NCBI GenBank assembly: GCA_027575765.1
Contig: JANBPT010000555.1
Coordinates: forward strand, 1-30,986
DNA length: 30,986 bases
Reading direction: 5' to 3'
Origin: Tieghemiomyces parasiticus
Lineage: Eukaryota > Kickxellomycota > Dimargaritomycetes > Dimargaritales > Dimargaritaceae
Part shown: piece after piece, positions 21,201 through 29,891 of the stretch
Position numbering within the stretch: position 1 is the stretch's first letter
Layout: each line of letters begins with the position of its first letter
Notes under the pieces: generated by a model
What the model was told of the DNA's origin: nothing
The model's input: only the letters and a program-made list of their open reading frames with translations
Database searches by the model: none
Made by a program: the position numbers and the translations under genes

Positions 21201-21632
21201 GGAGACGGCCTTGTCAACCTGTGGGACGTCGAGACGGGGCAACAGGTACGATCCTTCGCGGGCCACTTGTCTGGCTTAGCCTGTGTGCAGTTCCGCGACA
21301 ACCGAGTTCTATCCGGATCCAATGACAAGTCCATCAAGGTGTGGGATCCACGTACCCCGGACTGCGTTGCCACCCTCACGGGCCACCAGGACCTGGTGCG
21401 CACCCTACACTACGCCGGCGGTGACCGGTTGGTGTCCGGGTCGTATGACCAAACGGTCAAGATCTGGGACCTGGCCAACCTCAAGTGCAACCTATCCCTC
21501 GACAATGGCCATTCGTCCTGGGTCTTCGATGTGCGTTGCGACCTGACCCGGCTCATCAGCGCCGGCCAGGATCAAAAAATTCTCGTGTGGGACTTTGCCC
21601 CGGATCTCAATGAGAACCTCCTGGTCGCTTGA
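18284..21632 (+). CDS. F-box/WD40 protein (SCF ubiquitin ligase substrate receptor), two exons
   Basis: Spliced model: 18284-19403 joined to 20029-21632, giving 907 residues. Residues 1-373 form a Pro/Ser/Thr-rich, probably disordered region with basic patches (RRKSKCR, SSKSKRHVSEP). The F-box begins at about 375 (FLRELPTELSLHVLSHLDAA, then VSRYWRQLTLDALLWKQAF). A low-complexity linker follows, then RPWRHMYQQRHRLEQRW and seven WD40 repeats from about 611 to the end, with GH near each start (NGHTDSV, TGHEGSV, RGHVAGV, AHRRPV, AGHLSGL, TGHQDLV, NGHSSWV) and WD-type ends such as IKFWD, VRLWD, IKMWD, VNLWD, IKVWD, VKIWD. The F-box binds Skp1 and the WD propeller binds phosphorylated targets for ubiquitination. 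The seven-blade count is closer to Met30/beta-TrCP/Pof types than to eight-blade Cdc4; the exact ortholog is unresolved. The upstream exon could be a separate gene, but splice phase and motifs argue against that. Confidence 0.85.
19404..20028 (+). other. Intron of the F-box/WD40 gene
   Basis: The donor is GTAAGT at 19404-19409, branch-site-like GCTAAC near 19968, and the first AG after it is the acceptor CAG ending at 20028. Exon 1 ends after codon position 1 and exon 2 begins at position 2, so the frame is kept, the junction codon is GAT (Asp) and the total coding length is a multiple of three. At 625 bases it is long for a fungal intron. A second pyrimidine-tract acceptor (CTTCAG ending at 19566) would shift to a stop at 19650-19652. 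Confidence 0.82.
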
Positions 21633-22399
21633 GCCGCCTTGGTTCTGGCCCCCCCCCTGGTGCGCGTGGCGTGCGGTTCCACTGTGGGATGATTTATATA
21701 TTTATGATTTTTATTTAGAGGCTCGTCGCAACGGTGTGGGTCGCACGCGGGGAGCCTGGGTCATCTTGGTTATATCGTGTGATGTAATGTTTTTTCTCAG
21801 TTTTAGTGTAGTTTTGGTTGGTTTCAGCCATGTGGCACCTTTGGCTGCTTTTATGTAACGTCGTAGTCTGCTTTCGTTTTATATATTACATTATTTTTTA
21901 CATATTTAATCGACACAAGGACAATTTAGTATTTTTCTGGTTCACAAGATGTTGTAATACATTATGTGCGTTCATTAGATTGAGGTTATAAAAGTGGGTT
22001 GGAATTAAAAGTGGAGAAAAGTAGCACTGGCCGGCACAGTCTCACCCACTCTGTACGGCTTGGGAAAGGAGAAAGCAGAGGGACCCGCGAAACGGGTACT
22101 AAACATGGATTAGAGAGAGAGAGAGAAAGCAACACAGAGTATCGGCCCATGAAATGGCAGCAAGGATTGACTAACTAGAGGAATGGGATAGAGAGGGAGT
22201 AGGAGGGCGGGAAGAGAAGGGTGCGGGGGAGCCGGACCACATAATCGCAAGGCACGGGGATGTGGACGTGATCCGCGGTCGTATAGGTAACACAGGTTTT
22301 AAAAGAAAATTGGGCGGCAGCGGTTGCAGTAGGCGACAATTGGACGGTCTGTCAAGACCAGGGGACCTGGTTAGTCTCGCACGGACCGCGGCCCATACG

Positions 22400-22434
<35 letters not shown>

Positions 22435-22444
22435 GGGCTTTACT
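21633..22444. other. Convergent intergenic region (F-box/WD40 gene / TMEM42-like gene)
   Basis: This holds the 3' ends of both genes. The part from about 21690 to 22020 is AT-rich with T runs (TTTATATATTTATG near 21692) and probably contains the F-box gene poly(A) region. A (AG)n tract lies at 22112-22126 and a (CA)n(TA)n tract just after the TMEM42-like stop. No coding region or RNA gene was recognised. Confidence 0.5.
22400..22434. repeat. Compound (CA)7(TA)10 microsatellite
   Basis: Seven CA units pass directly into ten TA units. The tract begins only 10 bases past the stop codon of the minus-strand TMEM42-like gene, so it should lie in its 3' UTR. The TA part is self-complementary and length-unstable. 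Confidence 0.9.
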
Positions 22445-23098
22445 TTAGGCCGATTTCTTCTCGTTGAGTCGGCAGGGTGGCAGGTGGTTCCGGTTACGAG
22501 AGTTGGTGCACGGGGTGGCGGGGGCCGCATCCTGGGACATGAGCACACTACCGAGGAGGATAAGGCTGGATCCAAACCACCAGCGCAGAGACAGGGGCTC
22601 GTTAAAGGCGATGTGGCCGAGGACGGCGGTCATCATGAAGTTGACGGCGGTATTGTACACGGTGACGGTGATGGACGAGTCGGCCTTGTGCAGGGCCTTG
22701 GAGAAAAGGGCCCACATGAGGGCGTTGCTCAGAAAAATGAGCGCCAGGAACGTGCCGCGCAGCGTGTAGGCCAGACCGTCCGTGCTGTGCAGCAGGTCCA
22801 CGCCGGCCACGCGAGTCAGTAGGTCGGCGGCCGTACGGCTCATGCCCGCCGTGGCCCCCGCCGCGGTCGAACTACCCAAGCCCATGGGTCCCTCCAAGAG
22901 GAGGGTCTGCAGGCGGGCGGCCAGCTCGGTCGTGCGGGCATCCACAGCGAGCTTGGCGAACAGGGAGGCTGAAGCGGCGAGTGACCCCGAAAGGATGGCG
23001 TAGGAGGTCCCGCAGGGCAGCACGTTGAACCGCTGCGGAAGCTGTTCAGCAGCCTTACCGAAGGTGCCACGGAAGTTGTCGTAGTCGATTTTGGGCAT
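22445..23098 (-). CDS. TMEM42-like multi-pass membrane protein (EamA/DMT-like fold)
   Basis: 217 residues, no intron, TAA stop. After a polar N-terminus (MPKIDYDNFRGTFGKAAEQL) there are four likely membrane segments: about 31-50 (SYAILSGSLAASASLFAKLA), 115-136 (GTFLALIFLSNALMWALFSKAL), 142-163 (TVTVYNTAVNFMMTAVLGHIAF) and 168-187 (LRWWFGSSLILLGSVLM). The order and the motifs SLFAKL, NALMWALFSKAL, NF...LG...F and WWFG.SLILLG match the small TMEM42 family, related to one half of drug/metabolite transporters. A polar insert of about 55 residues between segments 1 and 2 makes it longer than animal members. Transport substrate and membrane are unknown. The upstream DNA is C/T-rich on the coding strand. 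Confidence 0.78.
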   Translation of the reverse strand: MPKIDYDNFRGTFGKAAEQLPQRFNVLPCGTSYAILSGSLAASASLFAKLAVDARTTELAARLQTLLLEGPMGLGSSTAAGATAGMSRTAADLLTRVAGVDLLHSTDGLAYTLRGTFLALIFLSNALMWALFSKALHKADSSITVTVYNTAVNFMMTAVLGHIAFNEPLSLRWWFGSSLILLGSVLMSQDAAPATPCTNSRNRNHLPPCRLNEKKSA

Positions 23099-24516
23099 GG
23101 TGAGTCAAAAACAAAAATTATAACGGGAAGGAGGGGGCAGGGTCGACGCTGAGGAAAAGGAGGTAAAGATAAATGGGATGGTGAGACGGTAGGAATGGGA
23201 AGGGATGGTTTAGCGGGCGTAATCTGACGGGTCAGACGGGGTGTTGGAATGGGCTGAGACCGAGGGCAACGTCAGCAAGGTCGGGTGACGAAAGGCGGTC
23301 TGGGCGGCTAATGGCGGCGTGGAAAAATTAAAGGAAAAAAACCCGAAAGGTGAAGTAAGACAAGGCAGGGTAAATATTAAGTAGCGACTTGGTGTAACGC
23401 TAGTCAGTAGGCATGAGAAGGGGCGCGGAAGGGTGGGATTAGACGGGATAGGGATGTACGCTGGCACGGTTTATAAAAAACACACACACACAAAGTTTGG
23501 AAAGGAATTCAAGGGAGAGAGGTCGGGTGTGGGCGAGAGCAGTGCGTCTTGAAGGATAACCCCCACGCCAGGCTGAGTCGGGGGGGGGGCTAGGCGAGTC
23601 CCGGCTGCAAAAATTGCGCAGGCCAACCGTAGCAGGAAAGGTGGGAGAATTCGGAAGTTCCTGACAAAGCATTCCGAGCCGGAGCGACCGGAAGAGGAGG
23701 AGGAGCAAAACAACCTGGGTGGGTGCGGGTAAAGATCAGGCCGAAAAAGGTGGTGAGGAGGGGAGAGACCGGCGATAAGCGGGCTGGCAGTGTTAGTATG
23801 GGGAGAGGGAGGGGCCCAGTGGCTTACGCTGGCGACTGGATGAGGAAATTAGGGTGCGTCAATCTGTGCCGATGTGACTGACTGCGGCCGAATACGGGTG
23901 GGTTTGCGGATGGGAGGGAGGGGGCCACGCAAGCTCCTTCAGGGCCATAGTGTGCCAGCTGCCAGACTACCGGCGCTGGTCGGCGGCCAGAAAAGGAAAA
24001 GAATTAACAGAAAAAAAAAACTGGGGATAATGAGAGCGACTGGAGGACGCAGAGGCGTCAGCGAATAGTTCCCGCCAGGCCCGAGATGTCCAAAGCTGCT
24101 GGTTAGGGACGGTGAGCGTCGGCGGGAATGGTCGGCACGAAAGGAGTGGCCAGTGCAGCCAACCAGAGGCTACGATGCGCCTAGTCCTCGCTGGACCGGT
24201 AGGCTGACGGGTCTTGTCCCTGAAGATCGGGTGGTTAACTCACCACACAAAGCGAAATGCCTCAAGCCAGGACTGAACCGTTTTATAGAAAAAAGAATAC
24301 AGTCAAGAAACGGGCATGGTTAGGCCGCGAGTAGCGGTTAGACCGTAAGACAGTGGGTAACATAAGCCATGTGCTACGCAGCACTAAACAACTGAGGGCA
24401 GTGCCGCATTAGCAGAATCAGCCAATGGACCCATCAACTTACCGCCGCTCCTCCCCTCACTGGTAAGTCACCTTGAGGTGCGGATTATTCGATCAAGTGA
24501 TACGATTTTGATATCT

Positions 24517-24552
24517 GGTAGTTTGAACCTGTGGGTTCATCCCCCCACTACC
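24517..24552. repeat. Stem-loop with two nested arm pairs
   Basis: GGTAGT (24517-24522) pairs with ACTACC (24547-24552), and inside it GAACC (24525-24529) pairs with GGTTC (24534-24538) around a TGTG loop. It lies about 295 bases beyond the MCM5 stop. The GGTTC-containing arm slightly recalls a tRNA T arm, but the rest does not fold as a tRNA. Confidence 0.5.
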
Positions 24553-24717
24553 TCCCTGATTGTTAGTAATGACGTTTTATAGGCTACTATCAAATCAATT
24601 ATGTAAAAACAGGGGAATAAAATAGTCTATATAGAGGTATACACCAGGTTAATCGCGACGGGAAAAAGCCCAATTAGCTGATGAGGGGGGGGGGAGAAGG
24701 TCGTAGAGTGAATGGAA

Positions 24718-24751
24718 AGAGAGAGAGTGTGTGTGTGTGGTGGGGGGGGGG
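24718..24751. repeat. Compound (GA)n(GT)n-G10 simple repeat
   Basis: A short GA run passes into a GT run, then after GGT into ten consecutive G. With the G10 at 24685-24694 this makes a strongly G-skewed patch about 100-160 bases beyond the MCM5 stop. Confidence 0.85.
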
Positions 24752-24846
24752 TGGAGGAGGGAGAGTGCAGGTGCCTACGGATACAGCGCATAACTAGCCC
24801 AAAAACTCCTCCCTTCCTACCCTACCCCCTTTACCATAATGCCGAA

Positions 24847-27015
24847 CTAAGCGCCCGACCGACGGACGGTAAGCCGCTGGTTGCTAAAGCTCAGGGTATC
24901 CTGACGGACTAGGATGGTGAGGGCGCGTTCGAATGCATGTTCCGTGAACCCTTCGCGGAGGAACTGATCCTTGAGGGCGCGGGTGCTGACGGTAGACCCC
25001 AGGACGAGGCGACGTCGAACGGCCTTCTCAATCCGCAAAACCTCGGCCTGAAGCTCGTTCCGGGTGACCCCCTCGACCTGGCCGGTCTGGACGGCGTCGA
25101 TCGTGGAGGCACGGAACAGCCGTAGGGCCTCCTCGACGTGTTCCTCGGTGGCCACCGGGGATAGGGTCATCTTGGCTAGGGACTCGGAAATACGCACAAT
25201 GGCCTCCAGTTGACGCACGGTGATGGGGATGGACGACCGTTCGTTGGCGTCGCGTTCCATCGAGTGGATCTGACTGCGCAGCTGCACAAAGTGGCTACTG
25301 AGCTTCTCAGCAGCTTCGGGGCTCAGGCGTGGGGCGCACTTGGTCTTACAGTACGACACGTACCGCTTCATCTTGGGCACGTCAATCTCACCCACCACCT
25401 GGTCGGCCGGGTTGGCGCTGTTCATATGGATGTTCATGACGTGCTTGGCGATGGTCCGGTCGCGCAGCTCCGAGTGCTCGTCGCGCACGATGAAAATCAT
25501 GTCGAAACGCGATAGGATGGTGGTCTGGAAGTCAATGTTATCTCCGGCCGACTTCATGTCGTCGTAGCGACCAAACACCGGGTTGGCCGCCGCCAGCACC
25601 GACGTGCGTGAATTAAGGATGGTGGTGATACCGGCCTTGGCGATCGAAATGGTCTGCTGCTCCATAGCCTCGTGGATGGCCACCCGGTCCTCCTCCCGCA
25701 TCTTGTCAAACTCGTCAATGCACACCACGCCGCCATCGGCCAGCACCATGGCACCCCCTTCCAGGTAAAACTCGCGTGACCCCGGGTCGCGGATCACGGA
25801 CGCCGTCAGACCAGCCGCACTGCTGCCCTTACCAGAGGTGTACACCGAGATGGGGGCCACGCGCTCCACGAATTTCAGCAGCTGACTCTTGGCCGTTCCA
25901 GGGTCACCGAGAAGGAGCACGTTGATGTCGCCGCGTAGCCGCATGCCGTCGGGTAGAACCTTCTTGGACCCGCCGAAGAGCAGGCAGGCAATGGCGCACT
26001 TGATGTCTTCGTTGCCAAAGATGGAGGGTGCGATTGACCGGGTAAAATTGCGGTAAAAGTCGGGCTGGCGGGCCAGGTTGATGAATTCCTGCTCTTCCTC
26101 GGCGCTAAACACGGTGCGGCCAGCGCCGTGGCCGCCGCTTTCCACCTCAAAGCCAACCAGCCGGAGGTACGGCGAGCGGATAGCCACCGCGCCCGTAGCC
26201 TTGACCTTCTTGTTCTGGAAGATGGAGAAGATGCCCGTGACGATGACCCGAGTACCGGGAACGACCTTGTTGACGAGGTAACGGTCCGCGCTCAACATGA
26301 TGTGGCGGGGCAGTTCGCCGACCGGGACGAGATCAGGGGCTTCCTGGAGCTTGAGCGTCTGCTGGTCGACGAAACGGCACTTGTCGTGTACCACCACATA
26401 GGGGTCGAGCGGGCAGCTGGGAGCATTGGTGTCCAGCTTGACGCTGTTGCACGTGCGGGGCAGGTTGAGCCCGGCAAATCCGCCGCTGACCGGGAGGACG
26501 CGCGTGCCGCGGCAGAACCGGCACATGAGGTGGACATGGGTGGCCTTGGAGCTGAGCGCCGAGGCGGCGATCACAATACCGGCGATACGCACCAGCTTAG
26601 AGATGGTGGTGGAGTCGAGGCTGCGCACATTGGTCAGATTGGAGTTGGACCGCAGGGTCACCTGGCACTCGGGCACCTCCACACCTTCCGGGTTGGTCGG
26701 CGCCAAAATCTTGTGGGCAGTCCGACGCACAGCGCTCTCGAACAGTGGCAGCACATCGCCCGGTCGGTCGGCCAACCGGTGGCCCAGGTTCTCGTCGTAG
26801 GCAATGAGGTCCTGCATGTCCACTTCCAGCATGTACTGCTTGATCAGCAGGTTCTGGCGGAGCTGGTCACGGTAGACAAACTGGTTGTCGACGCAGAAGT
26901 TTTGCAGGAAATTAAAGAGCTCCTGCTCCAGAATGTTGTTGTCGCTCTGATGCACCTCGCCCGGCAGGACACTGGTGGTGAAGATGCGGCCGGCATCCCA
27001 ACCCTGAGCGGCCAT
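24847..27015 (-). CDS. MCM5: DNA replication licensing factor MCM5, helicase subunit
   Basis: 722 residues from [12 protein letters not shown]; the frame is open 65 codons further upstream, but that part is hydrophobic, pyrimidine-derived and unlike any MCM N-terminus. Residues about 155-210 hold the zinc ribbon and MCM5-typical text ([43 protein letters not shown]). The AAA+ core follows with Walker [14 protein letters not shown] (about 368), Walker [10 protein letters not shown] (about 430) and the arginine-finger motif SRFDMIF (about 500). The C-terminal winged-helix region ends near the TAG stop. MCM5 is one of six subunits of the nuclear MCM2-7 ring, loaded at origins by ORC/Cdc6/Cdt1 and activated with Cdc45 and GINS. 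Length and motif order are complete, with no intron and no break. Confidence 0.97.
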   Translation of the reverse strand: MAAQGWDAGRIFTTSVLPGEVHQSDNNILEQELFNFLQNFCVDNQFVYRDQLRQNLLIKQYMLEVDMQDLIAYDENLGHRLADRPGDVLPLFESAVRRTAHKILAPTNPEGVEVPECQVTLRSNSNLTNVRSLDSTTISKLVRIAGIVIAASALSSKATHVHLMCRFCRGTRVLPVSGGFAGLNLPRTCNSVKLDTNAPSCPLDPYVVVHDKCRFVDQQTLKLQEAPDLVPVGELPRHIMLSADRYLVNKVVPGTRVIVTGIFSIFQNKKVKATGAVAIRSPYLRLVGFEVESGGHGAGRTVFSAEEEQEFINLARQPDFYRNFTRSIAPSIFGNEDIKCAIACLLFGGSKKVLPDGMRLRGDINVLLLGDPGTAKSQLLKFVERVAPISVYTSGKGSSAAGLTASVIRDPGSREFYLEGGAMVLADGGVVCIDEFDKMREEDRVAIHEAMEQQTISIAKAGITTILNSRTSVLAAANPVFGRYDDMKSAGDNIDFQTTILSRFDMIFIVRDEHSELRDRTIAKHVMNIHMNSANPADQVVGEIDVPKMKRYVSYCKTKCAPRLSPEAAEKLSSHFVQLRSQIHSMERDANERSSIPITVRQLEAIVRISESLAKMTLSPVATEEHVEEALRLFRASTIDAVQTGQVEGVTRNELQAEVLRIEKAVRRRLVLGSTVSTRALKDQFLREGFTEHAFERALTILVRQDTLSFSNQRLTVRRSGA

Positions 27016-27811
27016 GGTGGAAGCGTAGAGGGGTAAGGTATGGGGATGTGGAGGTAGGGTAGGGCGGAGTTGCGGACTCGGAATGGCCACTTGTAAAAGG
27101 GCAATAGAAAACAAAAACAAAATAAAATAGAAAGGTAGGTGCGGTAGGCCGTAAAACTGGGTTGCGAATAGCACGGCTTCACTAGTGACGAAGCAGATGC
27201 GGTGAAGCACGAGAAGGTGGTGGCAAGCGGACAGTCCACCTCAGAGGCTGTGAAGCACCACGGGCCCTTGATTCCCAAAATGTAAACAGAAAACAACGGC
27301 GAGAGAAGTATGAGGAGGGAAGGGAGGGGGGGCAGTAGTAGTGGGAGCAGCGGTGGGTAAACAGGGGCAACATAGGTGGGACCCGTAGCAACGGGGCCAA
27401 TCATTAGGAGTTCTACGAAGGGGAGGGGGGCAGAGAGTAAGACGAGGGAGTGGTGAAGCAGCGAGAAGACTCATCCAAGCCCGTCTGGGCAAATATCTTC
27501 TTGAACCGAACTGGGGACTAGTTCACCGACAGACCTCGATGAGGAATCCCTCATTGCGTAACTCAAGTAGTCCTTTTATATATATATATGTCGGTCTCTT
27601 GCCTTAGCTACAAAAGGACAGTTTATCAATCATCAATAGTACAGGGGAACTGGCGACATTTATTGGGGGGAACTAAGGGGCGCAGAGCATACAAAAACTC
27701 ATACCACCTCATCCATCCATGCCCACGAGACGGAGGCGGCAGGTAATTGATGGCTGTTTTGGTTTCTCGAGGGAGTGGTGGAGGGGGGGGGAAAGGCTAG
27801 CTCAATCCGTT
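27016..27811. other. MCM5 upstream region and LYS1 3' region
   Basis: From 27016 to about 27480 the plus strand is purine-rich, which gives MCM5 a C/T-rich leader on its own strand. From about 27560 to 27811 the DNA is the likely 3' region of LYS1, with a (TA)n tract at 27577-27589. No further gene was seen. Confidence 0.5.
27659..27664 (-). terminator. Candidate poly(A) signal of LYS1
   Basis: AATAAA on the minus strand (TTTATT on plus), about 148 bases past the LYS1 stop codon. This is a reasonable 3' UTR distance for a fungus; assigned by motif and position only. Confidence 0.35.
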
Positions 27812-28930
27812 CTACTCGGCCTTCATATCGGCGACCTTGCGGTGGAACAGGGCCTCGGCGTCGGTCCATACGCGGGCGTTGGAGCGGCTAGGTAGCTCCA
27901 GGAGAGATGGCAGGAGGTCAGACGAGAAGGCGTGGCTGCTCTCGCGGGGCAACATGGTGGGCAGATGATCGATGGCAACGATTTCCAACTTGGGGGTACC
28001 AGCGGCGGTGGGCACGGTGAGCGTCGGGTGGTCGAACGTGGTGTTGACATTGTAGAACGGGATGGGGTTGTGTGGGTTGGTGGTATCGCAGCTGACATCC
28101 ACGATGACCGACAGCCGGCGCTCGGGGCGGTCCAGCTGGGCCTGGGTGATGAACGGCGGGATCGGGGTGGACAGGTAGATGCAGTTGATAAAAATGTCGC
28201 TGTCGGCAATCTCCTGGAACGGTCCCCTCTTGGCCGTCTCGGCCATGTCCCACTTGAGCAGGTGGTCTTCGGGGATTCCGGCCTTGCGGGCCAGGTCCAG
28301 GGCCCCGCGGCCGCAGCGACCCAGGGCGCCGATGACGATCAGGCGCGGGTAGCGACCCAGCCGTTCAGCGGCCTGGGCGACCTTAGTGCGCAGCTCCGTG
28401 ACCAGGGCGTCCTCGTTGGGATAGGGATGCACGGCCGGGAAGGGGGCCTTGGCATCGTCACTGTGCTGGTGGCACCATAGGTCGATACCCACGGCGGCCC
28501 CGGCGAACCCGGCGTGGAACCCGAAGGCGGCCACGCGGCGGCCGTTAGGATCGTTCAGGAACTCTAGGTCCAGTAGGGTACCCTGGCCGCGGTCAAACCG
28601 GGACAGCACGTCCTTCCAGCCACCCTGGTTCTTGAAGCAGTGGGCGAACATGATGTGGGTGTGTGGTAGCGGCGACTCGTCATTCTCGGGGAGTTCCTTG
28701 AGGCCAATCACGTAAGCGTCGCGAGGGGCCTCCGTCTTCCAGGTGCCGCCGGCGACGACCGTGCAGCCGGCGTCGGCGTATTCCTGGTCGTCAAAGATGC
28801 GCTGCTCCGAACGCTCAGCCGTGATCTGGAAGCCCTGGGCGATGAGCTGGCGGCACACCTCGGGGGAGAGGGCGGCCCGGTGCTCGAAGGGCTTGGTCTC
28901 TTCGCGGAGCCACAGGTGAGTCGTCGTCAT
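27812..28930 (-). CDS. LYS1: Saccharopine dehydrogenase (NAD+, L-lysine-forming)
   Basis: 372 residues, intronless. It catalyses the last step of the alpha-aminoadipate pathway: saccharopine + NAD+ to lysine + 2-oxoglutarate. Sequence closely follows fungal Lys1: GLKELPEND, FAHCFKNQGGW, LLDLEFLNDPNGRRVAAFGF, AGFAGAA, HPYPNEDAL, the nucleotide-binding GALGRCGRGALDLARKAGIP, DIFINCIYLSTPIPPF, DTTNPHNPIPFY and IDHLPTMLPRESS. Lys78 and His97 line up with the catalytic Lys and His known from the yeast enzyme (one residue shifted). The start MTTTHLWLREETKPFEHRAA was chosen because it gives the family length (yeast 373); 27 more codons upstream are open but look like leader. The C-terminus is DMKAE, so the peroxisomal SRL-type tail of yeast Lys1 is absent and the enzyme may be cytosolic here. 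Confidence 0.96.
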   Translation of the reverse strand: MTTTHLWLREETKPFEHRAALSPEVCRQLIAQGFQITAERSEQRIFDDQEYADAGCTVVAGGTWKTEAPRDAYVIGLKELPENDESPLPHTHIMFAHCFKNQGGWKDVLSRFDRGQGTLLDLEFLNDPNGRRVAAFGFHAGFAGAAVGIDLWCHQHSDDAKAPFPAVHPYPNEDALVTELRTKVAQAAERLGRYPRLIVIGALGRCGRGALDLARKAGIPEDHLLKWDMAETAKRGPFQEIADSDIFINCIYLSTPIPPFITQAQLDRPERRLSVIVDVSCDTTNPHNPIPFYNVNTTFDHPTLTVPTAAGTPKLEIVAIDHLPTMLPRESSHAFSSDLLPSLLELPSRSNARVWTDAEALFHRKVADMKAE

Positions 28931-28985
28931 GGTGAAATGAGGGTAGTATAAATAGAGAGGGAGACTAGAGAACGGAGGGGGCCTG

Positions 28986-29003
28986 TGACTCGGAATGGAG
29001 TCA
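28986..29003. promoter_or_regulatory. Inverted pair of TGACTC (Gcn4/CPC1-like) cores before LYS1
   Basis: TGACTC (28986-28991) and its reverse complement GAGTCA (28998-29003) are separated by six bases. The pair lies about 56-73 bases upstream of the LYS1 start. TGACTC is six of the seven bases of the TGACTCA site bound by bZIP activators of amino-acid biosynthesis (Gcn4/CPC1), and lysine genes are known targets in other fungi. Function here is inferred. Confidence 0.45.
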
Positions 29004-29636
29004 AGCTTCAAAATGGTCGGACGGCGTACAATTGACAGATACAGAAAGCGTGAGGAAGGGTAGAGCTGCTACTGGGGGTTGTAGTGAGGTAGCGCGGAGG
29101 GCCGTGGTGCAGGGCTAGTGCGAAAGCCGGGGGAGAGAGAGGAGAGGTGGAATATGGGTGGTTAGAGCGGCAAGCACGGGGCGTGGCTACATGGGTCTAT
29201 ATAGCCCTGCAACGGCCAAGCGCGGAAGGGAGCGGTGGTGAGCGACCACGGGAAGTAGTCCATTCATCCGAAGCAAGTGACCCATCTTGTTTGGTTACAC
29301 CCAATAGGCAACGCCTCCTCCCTCCTTCGCTCATCACCGCTGTGTGCCCAGCAAGCCCTGAGGCACGAAAAAAAGAAGGGAAAACCGAAGCGCTGCCAAC
29401 CCCGCCGCCGCTATCCTTCGCCAGGGATTGCTCCAATTGGCTCTCATCCCTAATGATTCGTTTAGGGCAGCTGTGATCTCGTGGCGTGGCTCCCCCCTCC
29501 CATACCGCACAGTACGATTCACTCCACGGAGAGACAATTCCTGCTCTCTACGCGACTCTTTCTCTCTCTATGTGTGCATGGCAGATCCCTAACATATCCA
29601 AGCCAGTAAAATGATTCATTACCAGTAGGGCCACCC

Positions 29637-29891
29637 ATGCCTCTATTGCAGGCTCTATTCCCGCCCAGCATAGGTCGTCGCTACAACGCCTGTATTCTCT
29701 CCACCCTCCCCCCCCCATGGCACGCACCCCCCCCCACCCCCTCGGTGGTGCTTGCAGGTTCAGTCATCGCACGGCGCCCAACTGCACCACCCAGCGGGCG
29801 GCGGTTGGCCTCGTACACGACGGCCCCGGCCGTTCCTCTCCCCACCCCCCCAACCGGCCTGGTCACTCTCAAATCACGCGGGAGGACCTAG
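29637..29891 (+). CDS. Possible small protein or first exon with presequence-like N-terminus
   Basis: 84 residues, weakly supported. It begins MPLLQALFPPSIGRRYNACI, is rich in Pro, Arg, Ser and Thr, nearly free of acidic residues, and contains GRRLASYTTAP, which resembles a mitochondrial presequence cleavage region. It lies after a C/T-rich stretch like the leaders of other genes here. Against it: the same DNA is open in other frames, there is no recognisable family, and no downstream exon was found in the AT-rich DNA that follows. It may be only a composition effect. Confidence 0.15.
   Translation: MPLLQALFPPSIGRRYNACILSTLPPPWHAPPPTPSVVLAGSVIARRPTAPPSGRRLASYTTAPAVPLPTPPTGLVTLKSRGRT

Larger units (their letters stand above)
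23099..24846. other. Spacer between TMEM42-like gene and MCM5, with simple repeats
   Basis: From 23099 to about 24060 the plus strand is purine-rich, so the coding strand of the TMEM42-like gene has a C/T-rich leader. Minus-strand frames here (23210-23467, 23439-23713) translate pyrimidine tracts and are not credible genes. Simple repeats include (CA)n at 23480-23492, G runs at 23580-23589 and 24685-24694, and a GA/GT/G tract at 24718-24751. A hairpin lies at 24517-24552. The part nearest MCM5 should hold its 3' end; no canonical signal was seen. Confidence 0.5.

Noticed and set aside
26128..27036. 302-codon open frame antisense to MCM5
   Set aside because: It mirrors the codon structure of a clearly real, highly conserved gene; its translation is Val/Asp/Gly/His-rich with no domain.
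27016..27210. 65-residue N-terminal extension of MCM5 (start at 27210)
   Set aside because: The extension is hydrophobic and Pro/Leu/Phe-rich from the C/T-rich leader; the downstream Met gives a normal MCM5 N-terminus.
28931..29011. 27-residue N-terminal extension of LYS1
   Set aside because: The downstream Met gives the family length and N-terminus; the extension covers the TATA-like and TGACTC promoter sites.
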